Shown one piece after another: positions 42,901 to 57,900 of a DNA stretch of 64,000 nucleotides. Under the pieces are notes generated by a model that saw nothing but the letters and a program-made list of their open reading frames with translations, was not told the origin of the DNA and did no database searches. The position numbers and the translations under genes were made by a program. The stretch is from Orcinus orca (lineage: Eukaryota; Chordata; Mammalia; Artiodactyla; Delphinidae): contig NC_064560.1 in the NCBI RefSeq assembly GCF_937001465.1, positions 250,501-314,500 on the forward strand, read 5' to 3'. The number at the start of each line of letters is the position of its first letter. The stretch's first letter is position 1.

Positions 42901-45900
42901 TAATGTTTAATGCTGAATTTATAAAAATCCTTGCCTGTTTTCCTCTTTAGTACAATGAAAATAAGATAAATTAGGGAACACAGAGAGGAAAGGTTCATTA
43001 CGCAGCTGCTGTTTAAACATGCCATCCTTCATTTAAACTGAAAACCATGAAAAAATTCAAATGGGAAAAAAAAAGAAGTGAAAATTATTATTATTATTTT
43101 TCTTCCTCAAAACTCACAATTATAAAATGATATAATTTCTAATAGAAAACAAGAGCACAAGCTTCCAAAATTTAAAAGTACCAAACTTCAGGACTAGAAG
43201 AAAACACGTATTTATTCTGAGTAAAAATTCTGTTACATCAACAAGACGAATTTTGACATAGAAAAATACCTGTTTAATTTTAGAAACAAAGTTGGGAGGC
43301 AGAAGGGAAAAACTAACTGTGACGCACCAAAAAAGAAAGAAAGAAAAGAAACCACTTCCACGCTCATTAAATAGAATGTCTTGTTATTTTCACAGACAGT
43401 AACAACTTTTTGACATTCATTTCAGGCCCAGGCTGGAGAGGTGTCAACGGGTCTTATTTGGTCTTGTCAGTGTGTAAAGAGTTTACAAACCTGACTGAAG
43501 TTAGAATTAGTGGGAGTTAGGCACTTATATTCCTTCTACACAGGAGAAGGGGGAAAAAGGTCCTTTTATGCCAGCTTTGAGTTTGGCTTGAGTTTTTATG
43601 ACTTATTTAGAAGCCCTAGGGAATGAAAAAAAGTCTCTAATGGAAATACTGACACAGTCTTCAATACAGTGACATGAACCAGCATTTCTACGAAACTGCA
43701 CCAGGTGTGACTGACCACTCCAGCCAGTCGAAATGCAGTGTCGGAAAATCAGTTACAACAGACTGAATGCCAGGAGACAGTCCTGCCAAAATATAGGGGA
43801 TACCCCTGCAGAATCAAAATGTCATGTTGATAAACTTGTTTTTAACAGAAAAACAGGTAAAACGTATGGGATCTTTACTCTTACATGTGGAGAAGAGAGA
43901 AAATGTAAACTTTCTGCATCGATGTTCTCAAATTCTATCATAGGATTAAAAATAGTCATTCTTAAAAAGCCAAAGTAGTCATGTCAACCCCAGAGTGAAT
44001 GGGGCAGAAGAGCTTAAATCATTGGATCTAAATCTGTGCTTTGTTTCTTAAATCTCACCCACAAGGCAGTGACCTAGATAAGTAGACAATAGGTATCATT
44101 ACTTAGTGAAGTCAAGTTCATAAAAGTCCCCTTTCTTTTTATTTGCCTGTCTGCTATACTTTTTATTCTTCAGTGGATTTTCTTTAAACCAACTAAACTT
44201 TTCCATTTATCATCCTTGCATTTTCCTGAAAGTCACTCTTTTAACTTGAAAATTGGTTTAGTTTCATTTTATACTTTCTAAGTTTTTATTTCAACTCTCT
44301 TAAACATCTCAGTTTTAAGCTTCATTCTGTTTACTTTTTTCTACTGGTTTTAACTTTTTTTGCATTTGCCTTTTTTTTCCACCCATTTCGACTCATTCAG
44401 GACCATTTCCTTTCCCTTGTCATGTTCGCAGACACAGATCAACATATACATATGTACATTAAAATGTCTTGCATGATTTAAGAGGCAGACTAAATCACGA
44501 AAACACTAACTCGTTGCCTTGAGAAACAGTTCCGGAGCAAATACGTGAAAGACACTATTAGGTGCTAGGAGGACTATAAAAATGAATAAAATACCATTTC
44601 AGGGCCTCGGAGAGCTTTTAATACACACAAGGCAGTGAGTATCTGCATGAAAGAAGAGATAGGATGCAGCTGCATTTCAGACGCAATCTGTCTATATTCA
44701 CACAAATTTGAAACGTGTTGCTGTCATTCTAAGGCACCACATGGAGGGAACACAATATAAAGGGACAAAAAACTCAAGATCAAACACAGCCCTAAAAATG
44801 CGTACTTTTTCTAAGCTAGGCTGCCGTATATTTTTGATCTGTTTGTGAGCCAGGTTGTTGAATGGCGCTGTTAAGTCTCAGCTTCTACATATAGACTTTC
44901 TCAGGCTCTCACATGATACCAAATAACAAACAAAGAAAAGTGAATGAAAAACTAACCCCTGAAGGAGCCAGCAAACTGCTTATGCCAACATGTGTTCTCT
45001 TTTTCTATTTCTGTCTGCCATGAATCTCTCAGTTTTTAACAGTAGGTGGAACACTTACACTTACACAGTTTCATTTAAACTTTGCAAGTGAATCCATAAA
45101 GAAAATTTACTTTCAAAGATCAAGCTAATGTGCATTTCAGAAATAATCCATGTGAATGTGTTCTGCCATCATCATCACTGATAAACATTTAATAATCTAT
45201 AGTGTTCAGAATATCATGCTTATTAAGTTTTTATAATTCTACCCCAAGCCTCCCCAAAGCTCAGAATTTCCATAAGTCTCATTTCGAAGGTTACTGCTTT
45301 GGAATAAGTAATTAGGAAAGATCCCTTTTTAAAAGGCTATCAGAAAGACATCGTTCTTTCTTCGAAGGCATCAGGAGAGCAAGTTTACAGTTGTGGTTAA
45401 TCCTAGAATTACTGATTTGAAGGGTGGAAACATAAAAAGCAACAGGAGCAGGAGGTTTAGAGAAGAGAGAGGATGATGCTCAGGCATGCCTCACATGCTG
45501 TGTTTCATACTATAAGTCTAGGAGAGCAGAAAAGTCTATCTTTTTAAAATCGGTCCTTAAATTTCTATCTGGAAATTTCACTTAGGTGGAAAACCTCATT
45601 TCCAGATGGTATCTGATAGGTGAGGTATTACTGCAGTAAAGACACAGGACAAAAAATTGGATAACCTTTCAAGTATCCTTTAAATGTCACAAACTGGGCT
45701 GGTGATACAGGGTTTTATTATTCTCTGCTGGAGTACATCAACAGTCATTTGCATGCCAGGAAAAGAATGTCTGGAATCATCCAACAGGGCTGAGCTTAAT
45801 CTTTCACTAAAAACAAGGAAGTGACAAGCACAAAAAGGGAAATAAAAGAAGATGAAAGTATCCAAAGTCGACTTACTGGTCAACAAAATTCCAAAGAGAA

Positions 45901-48900
45901 ACTAGCATGTACACAGAAACCCATGCTACCCTTGACAGCTGGCTCTTGACAAAGCCTTCTGTCAACTACCATGAAGCTTTCTTTAAGCTACCCACAAACA
46001 CCTAAAACTGATGAAACAAATTAGGAATGGTTATTCACTGTTCAAAAGGATCTGACAAGGCAGTTCTTTAAATCTTTCCTCTGCTTCACTTAAACTACGA
46101 TTTCTTTGATGAGTAAGGCCCAGGGCTCCAGCGAGCCTAGAACGTTTTTGTTTGCGGTATGAAGGCATGAAAGGGCACCTCGTACATGAAGGACTTGTGT
46201 CCCAGAAGTTTACTGTGAAGTCAGCAGTTTAGAATGGAGAGCGCCATTTCGCCAAAGAAGCTGTGCTATAAATTAGGGTTAAATCCCAGGCTAATCCAAT
46301 GGTTTACTGAACTCATGAGCATCCTTGGCTTTTACTACTGATAGTACCAGTTTAAATCCTAAAGTACACAAGCGTGCAGGAAGAGAACGAAAAAAGACCA
46401 TCTCCACCACCCACCGGGGTCATCATTAGCCAAGAAAAAACATTTGGAAATGGCATTTAGCTTTTTGTCATTCTCCCAGATTTACTTTCTACTGCCTTGT
46501 TTGTCTTTCCCCAGTAACCAAAAACCCTAGTTCCCTCATTTTGCCCCATTTTGCAGGCCATTCAAATGGACTCCACCTCCCAAAGAGTCCTGTGCACTAA
46601 ATAAATGACTTTTTTCTGCCCATCAAAATCTCCATTTCTGGGGCTTCCCTGGTGGCTCAGTGGTTGAGAGTCCGCCTGCCGATGCAGGGGACACGGGTTT
46701 GTGCCCCGGTCCGGGAAGATCCCACGTGCCGCAGAGCGGCTGGGCCCGTGAGCCATGGCCGCTGAGCCTGTGCGTCCGGAGCCTGTGCTCCGCAACGGGA
46801 GAGGCCACAGCAGTGAGAGGCCCGCGTACTGCCAAAAAAAAAAAAAAAAAAAAATCTCCATTTCTTCAGGGATATTCACCCTCAGTCAAGTGGAGGGGAA
46901 GCTAATCTGATTAATTCACACTAACATAGAAAAGAGTTCTATCCGCCAATATGGTTTTTCTATACCAGATGTGTATAATTAACAGGGATTTTAGGCAGTT
47001 TAACAAGATGAAGTTGAAACATTCAGCCTCGTGGGAGCAGAGTAAATTTATGAATTATATAAATTCATAAAGCAGTGGGGAAGCAGTGGGGCTCAGAGAG
47101 TAACCATTAGAGTGTACTAGCCATTTATAAGTTGGTCATTTGTGAGCTGCGAAAAGAAAGAACAGAATAGGAACTTGTCCTCGTGCCAGCAACAGAGCAG
47201 GGAAGTTCACACTTCCTGTTTCAAGACTTGCCTGACAGTCCCCTCACCAAGTATACTTCTTAGAAATGTCTCCTTTCTCCCTCACTGAAGAAGGAAATTT
47301 AATAGGCTTGGTTTAGGGTAAATTAAACTCAAATCCAAGTTAGGAAAGCCTCTAGTGAGGACTCACTCTGGAAGATGCTACAGATGGCGGCTGGCTCCTT
47401 CACGGATGGCCCCATCTAGGGAACTTGAACACTGGGTCAACAGGAGCGGAGGCATGTATGATGCTAGGGTCCTCATCCTGACACCTCAGAGAGCAGACCC
47501 CCTCCATCGAATATCTGAAAATTACCATCCGTTAACCTAACATGACGAAGAGGATTGTAATTTTAATTTAGGTGACTTCATTCAACAGATGACACTCTGT
47601 GACTAGATTTTCTTGTGTATTACTTAACTGTATTTCGAAGCAATAACCTTAATAATTCTGATCAATTCTAATGTTATAATTGCTGCTGTCAGAATGCTGA
47701 CTGAGAGTCTACCATGCCCCTGAAGAAAGAACATCTTTTCTTTTTTTCCTGCATGTTGTGGGAGACTGCAGACTAGAGAGAAACATTTAATGTCCACATA
47801 AAATCAATAAAAACATGTCTGTACCTACTTGGATGGTGTCTAACAATATCTTCAATTAGGATTACTGCTTTATAATCTACCAGACTTCTCCCTGCTAGAG
47901 TTTAACAAGTGAAATGAAATTCAGTGATACATTACCCTTCCAAACACCAACTCTTTCTTTCACTTGGCCTTTTGACTCCCTATATTTAGGCAAATGCATC
48001 ATGTGATAGCAGCTGTCTTACAAAAATGGATGGAAAAACGGATACGATTTCTCAGCACAGATAAACCAATAACTTGTACTTAAAGGTGATCTCTTCTGAA
48101 AAAAAAAAAATTTTAAAGCCGCAATCTTTGTACTACTATAGAACTAGGGTGGTGGAGGGGATGGTGTTTGAGAGCAGACTTAGAAGGTTGCTGTTTGGAT
48201 GAGGAAGATAAGATACAACCAGAAGGAACTGAAGGGATTCAGAATAGCCTGTATGCCAGAGAAAACCAAAGCAGTTGTTCAGAAAGTATTTACTGAAATT
48301 CTCTGTTCCACCACTTATGCATGACTGCTAACCCAGATACAACTGCAGCAGCATTGTCACTCAATTCCCACAGAAGACAGCCATTTACTGTCTTCGTCTG
48401 AAATTTAGTAGACCAGTTTGAGACCAACCAGTCTTTCCTCATTCTCCATCCACAAACCCCAAAATTGTATTCTGTTCTTTTTAAGCTTATACATATGCAC
48501 GCAAATCCAGAAGTTTACGTGTCTAGGCTGCCATCTCATTGCTTGCATAACTAAAAGATAGGTTTGATTTAAAACTAGAATTTGGCAAGTGAATAGTCCA
48601 TGACACGGACCAAGTGCAGTTGGAATGCTTTAATAAAAATACATGGCCAAGCTACTTCACTTCGAAAAGCATCAATATACAGGCATGCTAGTCCCTCTTT
48701 GACTTTACATTTTGTCACCTTGGAAAAGAGCATGGATTTTCAGAAGACCCAACACACTGGGGAAATTTCATAGGCACGTGACCTTGTTTTTACTGGGCAA
48801 CATAAATTTACAAGAAAAAAAATTTTAAACAACGGTCCTTCAATTACACCCCCTCATCAAATTGTAATTTTCATTGTTTTTATCTTTCTTGTTTTTGTCC

Positions 48901-51900
48901 ATACACACTTGTCATAATTATACTCAGTGTATCCACAATTAAAATTTTTTCACTTAAACTTACAATATTTCCCATGTTGTTTCATAGTCAGTATCAGTAG
49001 TACAAATAAAAATTTTGAGTTTTATGCTATCTTGATCTGGTTTGGGATTAGGATAACATTTACACTTTTAAAAGTTGGGATACTTCCCATGCTTTTATAT
49101 GTTCCAGAAAAATGTATAAAGCATAGGAATTAATTATTTCTTCAAAGTTTGAAAAAAAATCCAATGCATCTACCAAGTTATCTATCAAGTGTTTTGGGAA
49201 CTGAGTTTACTAAAAACCTTAATTTTTCCTGCATTAGTGGTCATTTAAACCTTTTCTTATTATGAATTAATAATTTAATTTGTGTGGATAATAGCAATTC
49301 ACTTCATCCATACATTTGCATACAGTATACTGTCAAACAATTGTGCATAGTACTTTATAATTTTTAAAAATATTTTTTGTTTAATAACTATATAATGATT
49401 GCTATATCCTTTCTTATTTCCAACTTCAATTTGTGTCCATTTTTGCTTGAGGTTTTTTTTTGCGATACGCGGGCCTCTCCCGTTGCAGAGCACAGGCTCC
49501 GGACGCGCAGGCCCAGCGGCCATGGCCCACGGGCCCAGCCGCTCCGCAGCACGCAGGATCATCCCGGACCAGGGCACGAACCCACGTCCCCTGCATCGGC
49601 AGGCGGACTCCCAACCACTGCGCCACCAGGGAAGCCCCTGCTTGAGTGTTTTTACTACTGACTTCAAAGAGCCAACTCTTGATTTTTATCTATTTTTCAG
49701 CTTCCATTTTACCACTTTTTGTTTTCTGTTTATTCTTTTTCAATTATTTCTACTTGAATGACTTGGTTTATTTTCCTTTTTCTCAAACATTCTGAATTAC
49801 TTACAAGTTCTGTCAGTTAGGTATTAGTAGATAGTTCTAAATTTTTCATTATTGGCTAAATTATCTTTTATTGCATCTTTTACTTCTTTCGAGACCCAAT
49901 TTATTATTTACAAGGCTATGTATTTCTGAGTGTTTGGAGTTGTTTTCATTGTTGGAGTTGGAGATACAAACAGAAAATGAGATGAAGTCCAAAATGTATT
50001 GAGATTTCCTCTGAATCCTCACAGATCTTGTACATATTTGTAGACACTTAAAAATCAGATATCTGGCTAAATAACCTTAAGGATATATTCAACAGACCAA
50101 CTTTAAATTTCTTTATAAAGCTCTACTGTTCACATATCAAGCTCCTTGATGTTATAAGGACTAAATGCAGTAGTACTTGTGTAGTATTGCGTAGAACCTA
50201 GCATATCACAACTATTCAATAAATGACTGGTGGCAATATGTGTAACAGTAGCGGTAACAGTCGTCTGGCAGTAGTTAGGCTCCTCCAACCTCTTGTGCAG
50301 GCTCAGCTACACCACCACCGATCTGGAGAAGAGTAACTCGCTGCGTCTCCTTGGTCGGGGCTTTCTTATCTGTGACATAATGTGGCTGAGCTGCATGCCC
50401 CCTGAAGTTACTAATTCCAGGGGTAACATTTCTAAATCTCACTGCCTGGCATTTTCAGGACCCGGAGTCTACCTACACCAGATGTAGGGCACACAATCCT
50501 TTGTAACGAAGCACTGAAGTCAAGACAGAAAATTTTACCAAACTTGCCACTCCATCTGAAGGTTGTGGACACGTAGAAATTGATTCACTCTTTCCGGACT
50601 AAAAGCAAAACTTTCAAAGCTACTTACAGCCCTACTTGTGCGTTTCAGGAATAAAAGTAAGATTTCCAAAGCAATTTAAGCCACGTTTCCTTCACAAACG
50701 TCTTGGCACCCATGCTACTCTGTGTTCATTTTCCATCACTATAAGCAAGCAAAGAACTTAAGAGAAAAGATGGAGTACAGAGTATCTGCATGGCTGGTTA
50801 CAATCTGGGACATTCCTCCATTATGCTTTATTCATAAAGCCAATACATATCTCCTCTAAGAATGTTTATCACTAAGATTAAAAATTTTTATTAAGGATGA
50901 AAACTTCCCAGTAAACCATCATCTACTAACAAGCGTATCTGCTAATTAAGAACAAAATGAAAGCTTTCAAACTGAATTATAGGCCATATGTACATAATCT
51001 GATGCACAAGCAATAAAAATTATGCCTTTACACCTGTCAAAAGCCAGCCCTCTGCTGCAGCTTTAATTCTGTTTCAAACAAGGTATCACGAAAAGCACAG
51101 ACTTACCTGTGCGATAGACGAAATTGCCTTCGGTTTCTGACGATGAGGGAGATACCAATTCCTCCTCAAATTCATTGGAACTAAAAGATCCTGAATGGTT
51201 TCTCTGCCTTGTCTTTCCCATCATGGCAGCATTTGTGACCATGACGTGTCTCAAAGAGTCGTTAAGGTAACGATTCAACAAGCTGCTCTTGTATTTTGGG
51301 GGCGATACGTAGTCCTCATTGGCCCGTGACTCTGGCCTCACTCCAGCTTTTATGACTGAGCTCTCACTTTTAATCACAGGATGGTGAACTGGATTATTAT
51401 AGCCTTCTTCATTCATGTGGTTTCGTGGAGGATTTTCTCCATCTAAGGGGGAAAAATATCACCAGGTAGTACTTACACATACTTCTCCCCAGCCACCCAA
51501 CTGTTACATTTAGTGATTTAAAATATATATAGGAAGAATATTTAAAGTGTATAAAATTATCTTTGATAGTTAAGATTAATTTTTAGGCAAAGGAAAGCAG
51601 GAATCTATATAATCTCTCCCTTTGGTATGTTAATTTTAGTGAACTTCACAAAAAATGTTATTCTGACACATGATAAATCTATGAACAAGAGGAAGCAGCC
51701 ACAATTTGGCTGCTCATTTACAGTATTGTAAAAGTAAAGCCACCTCATGCAATAAAAAGAACCATTACGGCACCATCGTGTTTTGTGGGATCAACCTTAA
51801 AAACAGCAATGGAAGTGAATGTCCCCTTACAAAGGCAGAGCAAAGAAAGCAAGATAAAAATACTAACAAACCTTCAGAACATGAGTCATCACTGCTTACA

Positions 51901-54900
51901 CTCAGCCGCTCAGCGTTTCCTTGAACATACTTATTGTACAACTTTATTCTTAAGGCCCAGCTTAAATCTGGCTGTCGAACAGTATTCTTAAGCCGACGTC
52001 TTGCATTAGCAAACCAATTTGACACCTAAAAAAGTTTTATTTCTCAATTAACACACCATAAAAAAATTACCCATCCTACAATTACTTTCCCAGAAAGGAC
52101 CTAAGCCTCTCTCATAATCTCTGATCATTACATATCTTCATGACATAACAGTATTGGACATTTATATCCATTCATTCATTCATTCATTCAACAAATGTGC
52201 TGAGCACTTACTACACAGAATGAGCACTAACTGTATTCTGGGAACAAAAAAAATATTGAAGGGCTTTGCCATAAAATTTTCAGTCTAGTAAGAAAGGTAG
52301 GAGAGTACACAAATAACTCTAGTATCTACTCACAACAGCCAAGACATGAAAGTAACCTAAATATCCATCAACAGATGAATAGATAAAGAAGATGTGGTAC
52401 ATATATACAATGGAATATTACTCAGCCATAAAAAAGAATGAAATAATGCCATTTGCATCAACATGATGGACCTAGAGATTATCATACTAACTGAAGTACA
52501 TCAGAAAAAGAAAGACAAATACCGTATGATATCATTTATATGTGGAATCCAAAATATGACACAAGTGAATCTAACTATGAAACAGAATCACAGACATGGG
52601 GAACAGACTGGTGGTTGCGAAGGGGCAGGGGTTTGGGGGAGGGATGGACTGGGAGTTTGGGATGAGCTGATGTGAGTTTTTATATACAGGATGGATAAAC
52701 AACAAGGTCCTACTGTAGAGCACAGAGAAGTATATGCAATATCCTGTGATGAACCGTAATGGAAAAGAATATAACAAAAAAGAATATCTATGTGTGTGCG
52801 TGTGTGTGTGTGTGTGTTTGTATATATATATGTATAACTGAATCACTTTGCTGTACAGCAGTAATTAACACATTGTAAACCAACTTACTTCAATAAAAAA
52901 ACAAATAACTAATATAGGAAAGAATGTGATAAATGGCTTAAGACACATTAAAATATAATGTTACAGGTGCAACGAAGGAGGGGTTACTTTGATGTGACTC
53001 ATGACTTCATGAAGAATTTAAGCTAGATTTTGAAGGACTAGGTCAGGGATAATGGGTAGGGAAGTGTGTTTCCAACAAAGAAGACATGGGAACAAATATA
53101 AGTCAAATTCCCGAGACACTGTGGTAGGTAACTAAGAAGGGAGAAAGAGATGCCCTTGAGTTATCAAACTTGTGTAAGAAGAGAAGATGGTGCCGATTTG
53201 AGAAAGAAGAATTGTTTGAGGGTGAAATGATGCCTTTGGTTTGGGCATGTTAGTTTGAGATACTAGAAAAGCGCACAGGTGAAATGTGCAGCAAGAAAAT
53301 AAAAATGGCATCGGAGACCTAAGGGCAAACGGAAGATCAGATTTGGGTCAAATGCACAAAGGTGAGAGCTGAAGCTGTGAGAGCAAAGAACGCAAAGAGG
53401 GCCAAGGACCAAACCCTGGAAACCTCCAGCAATTAAGGAGGTAGGAGCTGGCAAAACAGTCAGAGACAGAGCAATCAGACAAGCAGAGAGAGAGAAAAAA
53501 GCCAAATAATACCCAGCTTTAAGCTAAAAATCTAGTGCTTCCAAACAGGTGATGGCAAAGAAATGAACACTGCAAAACAAGGTTAGTTCCATTGTTTTTG
53601 TTTAAGGTGCTACTGGATTTCTAGAGGCTAAAATGTCACTTGACATTTCTTTTTAAACATCAAGCTACCATCAGAATATATATATTAAAAACATGAAAGG
53701 CCAATACTTGCCTTGAAAAGGATGAAAAGTGGAAAGAGGATTACGTTTTTCTACCAATTTTTTCCGTAACATGACTCCACAGCACATTAATGGTTTGTGT
53801 GGTGATGCTTGCACTGGAATTTTTTTTTCTTTTTTAAATTTATACTATAAATACACAACTTTTGCACATTACTCAAGCCTTAATTACTGAATGAACCTGT
53901 GGTGAATCCTACATTAAAAAAAAACCAAAACTATAATTTTTTTCTTTTTTTCCCCATGGGTAAAACATGGTAGTCTTCCCCAGTTTATATATGCACAAAC
54001 CATATCATATATAATATATATTCAGTGTTACCTCCCTTTGTGTCTTAAGCAATGATAACTGTCCTCAAATTTATGTGCAGTGGTGTAATATCTCACCACG
54101 GCACTTCAGAAGCCTTCGGCTCCACCAACCCCTCTTCCTGCCAAGCTGTGCTATTATTACTAGGGTTTAGTCTGACTTTGAATTCTCTGTCTCCTCCAAC
54201 CTCTACAGACAACTTCTGGGACTGTTCATTCAGCAAACACATACTGAGTAGCTCCTGTGCTTTAGCCATGATATTAAGTGCTAGGAATGAATAAACTTTG
54301 TGCCCTGCACACACAGAAGGACTAAAAGTGAAGAGCTACACGTGATTAACTATGATACATGGGTGAACCTGCACTATGGAAGCATGAAATGCCTGGCCCA
54401 TTTCCTCTCAAACCTCCCTCTATTCTCCAAGGCATGGCCAAAATGTTCGCCCATGTCCTCATGAGTACCTACTGGGAATTTTAGAACAGAATTTTTTCGA
54501 ACTTCCCTATCTTCCATTCTATCCACTTGAATGGATCTTAACAACCATCATCAAATTCAAGTGTTGGTGCACCGTTATGATTTAATTACTTACTTAACGT
54601 CTTCACATCTTCATGCATGTCCTGTCATCCTCTAACTGTGGTATAATGGAAGGAGACCTGGTTTCCTGTTCTGACTTAGCCAAAAACAGGCTGTGTGAGT
54701 TTACATAACTCATTCATCTTTTCAGAACTTCATGGTTCCTGACATCCTTGCCAACTCTGAAAATTAAGATCTGTGAATGTCATCCATGCTCCCCTAAAAA
54801 GTGTTCATTCATCTCCTTTATGGTTGGTACCAACCTATCTTCTCCTGACCACTACTCCCTTCAGCAATCAGAGAGGTGTTTTATGTCCTTCTCTGTTCCT

Positions 54901-57900
54901 TTTGCACACAGAGGACAGCCTGCAACTTCCCCCATGCCTATGTCACTTATATTTATTAGAATCCAACTCCCAAACTTTTTTTGTTACTTTCTTTACTAAA
55001 CATCATGTAATTCAGAGGCTAATCTTAAATCTTAACTGACCTTAACACTTTTTTTTAAAGTCTTTATTGAATTTGTTACAATATTGCTTCTGTTTTATGT
55101 TTCGGTTTTGTGGCCGCGAGGCCTGTGGGATCTTAGCTCCGCCACCAGGTATCGAACCCGCACCCCCTGCATTGGAAGGCGAAGTCTTAACCACTGGATC
55201 GCCAGGGAAGTCCCCGACCTTAACTCTTAATACAAGCAACACACAGTACCACATAGTGTAAAATCCAATTCTTATGAAACTCTTCATATTTTTATTAAAA
55301 TGCGATGGACTTCAAATTTTAAAAACAATCAATATACTTATAATTCTAACATACAAAAATAGGGACCTTTAAATGTCATGGCGGCATTAACTAGCTTTTC
55401 ATATATAGGAGGCGTATCATTTTTTACGTTTTGTATACTCATAGTTCTTAACAGAGTTTATTAATTATACATCAGAAGATTTTCCATAAAGGTTTGATGG
55501 TGTCTAACAGGCTATTTCTAAACTGATTTCGTAAGTTTGACCGGCACCCAACCTACTAATACATTTACTCTGCCAGTGTTTTATTATCAGCAACTTACAG
55601 TACAACCTAAGGGCTGGATATAGTCAGGGGTGTTGAATATCTTCTTGTGTTAAGTCATGCAAACAGCAGACAATAGTTGGTGAACAAATCTGCACGAGTA
55701 TCAGCTCACAAGTTTTTTCCTGATGAAGTGATGCAAATGCCATCCATTTCACTGAAGGTAAAAAAGCACCAGCTCAAATTCTCTACCTTTAACTTACTAT
55801 GGATTCCTTCAGGTTATCATTCAAATTCTTTTGAAATTCTATTTTACATGAAACAGGCCTCCTTACCAAGGACAGGTTCTGCAACAGCATTTTAACGTCA
55901 AACTCAGAGCTTTAAAAACACTGCATTTTATAGCGAAAGCTTAGAGAACAAAGTATCTAGAAGCTGGAAGAGAAAGCTCAGTAGCTTTCATCCTACGCAG
56001 CCGTGTTTACATTCATCACACTGGCAGAGCAATCATTATAGTAAACCCAAGGGGATACTCTGGCATCTGTCCACCTTTGAACACACAGAATTAACAACGC
56101 AGATTCAGTCATTCAACTGAAATATCGAACACCTCACTTCTACACCATGTAGTCTGACACTGGGAATAACGTAGAAGGACCAATCTGAGATTTTGTTGAA
56201 TATTTAACAGTAGCCATAATTCTTGCAGCTGATAAGTACACACACATCTCAGCAAAAGCACTCCATACCAAGCAAAAGCTATGTCAACACAGGGGCAAAA
56301 TCTTGCAACACACCAGATTTAACCAAATGGTACATAGCTGTATCACAGGAACTGGAAACTTCTACTGTAAGAAAAGGGAGCATTAACATCCAATCACTAA
56401 AATGTAGTCTCAAACTCCACTTGCATTGCACTCTGTATGTGATCATAAAAATAATCATTCCACTATTATAATCCAGAAAAAAACATAAATGTATTTTAAA
56501 TATATACACATAAACAATGGGAAATATTGAAACCAGGTACAGCCCCCATCTGCCCTTCTTTTAAAAAACTTCTTCAGGGGCAATTATTCCCTGAGTAAGC
56601 TCCATATCCTACAGTAATACAAAGCCCCAGTCGCATATCTGTTATTCCACACTGTTATTCTGGTTATATTTTGAGAGTAGAGAGTATATTTTTATAATGT
56701 TTGAACAACGGTCAGTCATAGAAACCAAGCAAAATGGAGTATTTCGGTTGGTTAAAGTGAAAACACACACACACACATATCATCTTCCTGTTAATTTTAT
56801 AAAAATGCTTATATCTTAGTAGGAAGATGGCAGATTAATAATGCAAACAGTTATAATAAATTAAGACAAGTTGCTAAGTCTAGTGAGTAGAAAAAAAAGA
56901 AAGCTGCAGAAATACCTCTCTCTGCCTCATCTTTCAGGAATGAACAAAATGTAGTGTTGATTAATGTCCTTAGAGCTTCTGTTTATCAGAAAAAGTTACT
57001 TCTGTGGTCCTAAAAAATTCCCTCATTAAAGCTTCAGCATTGTTTCCAGGCTTTATGGAGATTGCTGACCAAGTTTTACACCCTTCAGAGTAGCAAAATA
57101 AGGCAAAAGTACTGCTTATGAAAGGTTTGATAGCTTGACACACAACCAAAAGGGAAATATGAAGGGTAAAAGAAATGTTCAAAAATAAAAGACACTCTTG
57201 TAGTTAAGGAATAAAATAATTATGCTGACAACTTATCAATATAAATTATGAGAAGCAGAGACAAGAGATATTATAATAAACAAGAAATAGAGATTGGAGC
57301 TAGAAATATGGGAAACCCTCCATATTTGTCTATCGACAAAATATGACATATTTCCAGATATACTAAAAATAATAAGGTGAGTTATATGCTTGTTCTGTAG
57401 AACATGTACCATTAAAGTTAACGAGCTGCCCTCTGTGTGCTCCCTACAGTGAGATGGATTTTAAAACTAGAATATCTTAGTCTGATTTCAAGACATTCTC
57501 CAGTTTTCCACAATATGTTTGGGGAAGTCACATGGTGATTACAGTAGTATTCCCCAGTGAGAACCTATTCAGTCTGCAAACATGTATGAAGAGTTTACTA
57601 TATGGAAAGTACTGGGCTGGGGTGAAACGGGAGGATGAAGATGAATAAGACATGATCACTCTTCTCAAGAAGGCTGACTCCACAGGAGAAATTTATTCAC
57701 TGGGACAACCTGATTCATGAAACAGGGGTCTAATTTGCAGGGCTCAAAAGCTTTATTCAGATCACAGCTCGATATTTTTCCCCCAGAAGTGAAATGTATT
57801 GACATAATTTATTTGGTTTCCACAGCGTCAGAATTTGCTTTGGATGTTTAGTAAATGTCTGACTTATACAAACCCCTTATATTCATAAATATATATATAT

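Larger units (their letters stand above)
4092..51106 (-). other. MKX intron 5, 47 kb
   Basis: One 47,015-bp intron between the central exon and the 34-nt micro-exon, making up most of the locus. It holds nearly all of the mobile DNA listed below. I see no second gene in it: the open frames are short, start at arbitrary positions, lack recognisable domains and mostly fall in repeats or GC-rich patches (for example 4.6-5.6, 31.2-31.8 and 41.2-41.6 kb). Confidence 0.9.
52165..53510 (-). mobile_element. L2 element, interrupted by an L1 at 52319-52900
   Basis: Reversed L2: (CATT)n and CAACAAATGTGCTGAGCACT at the 3' end, CAGTCTAGTAAGAAAGGTAG. After the L1 it continues with body text (GATTTTGAAGGACTAGGTCA, GCAATTAAGGAGGTAGGAGC) to about 53510. 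Confidence 0.65.

Noticed and set aside
46640..46720. tRNA gene-like A and B boxes
   Set aside because: They belong to the tRNA-derived heads of CHR SINEs with poly(A) tails and target duplications, not to functional tRNA genes.
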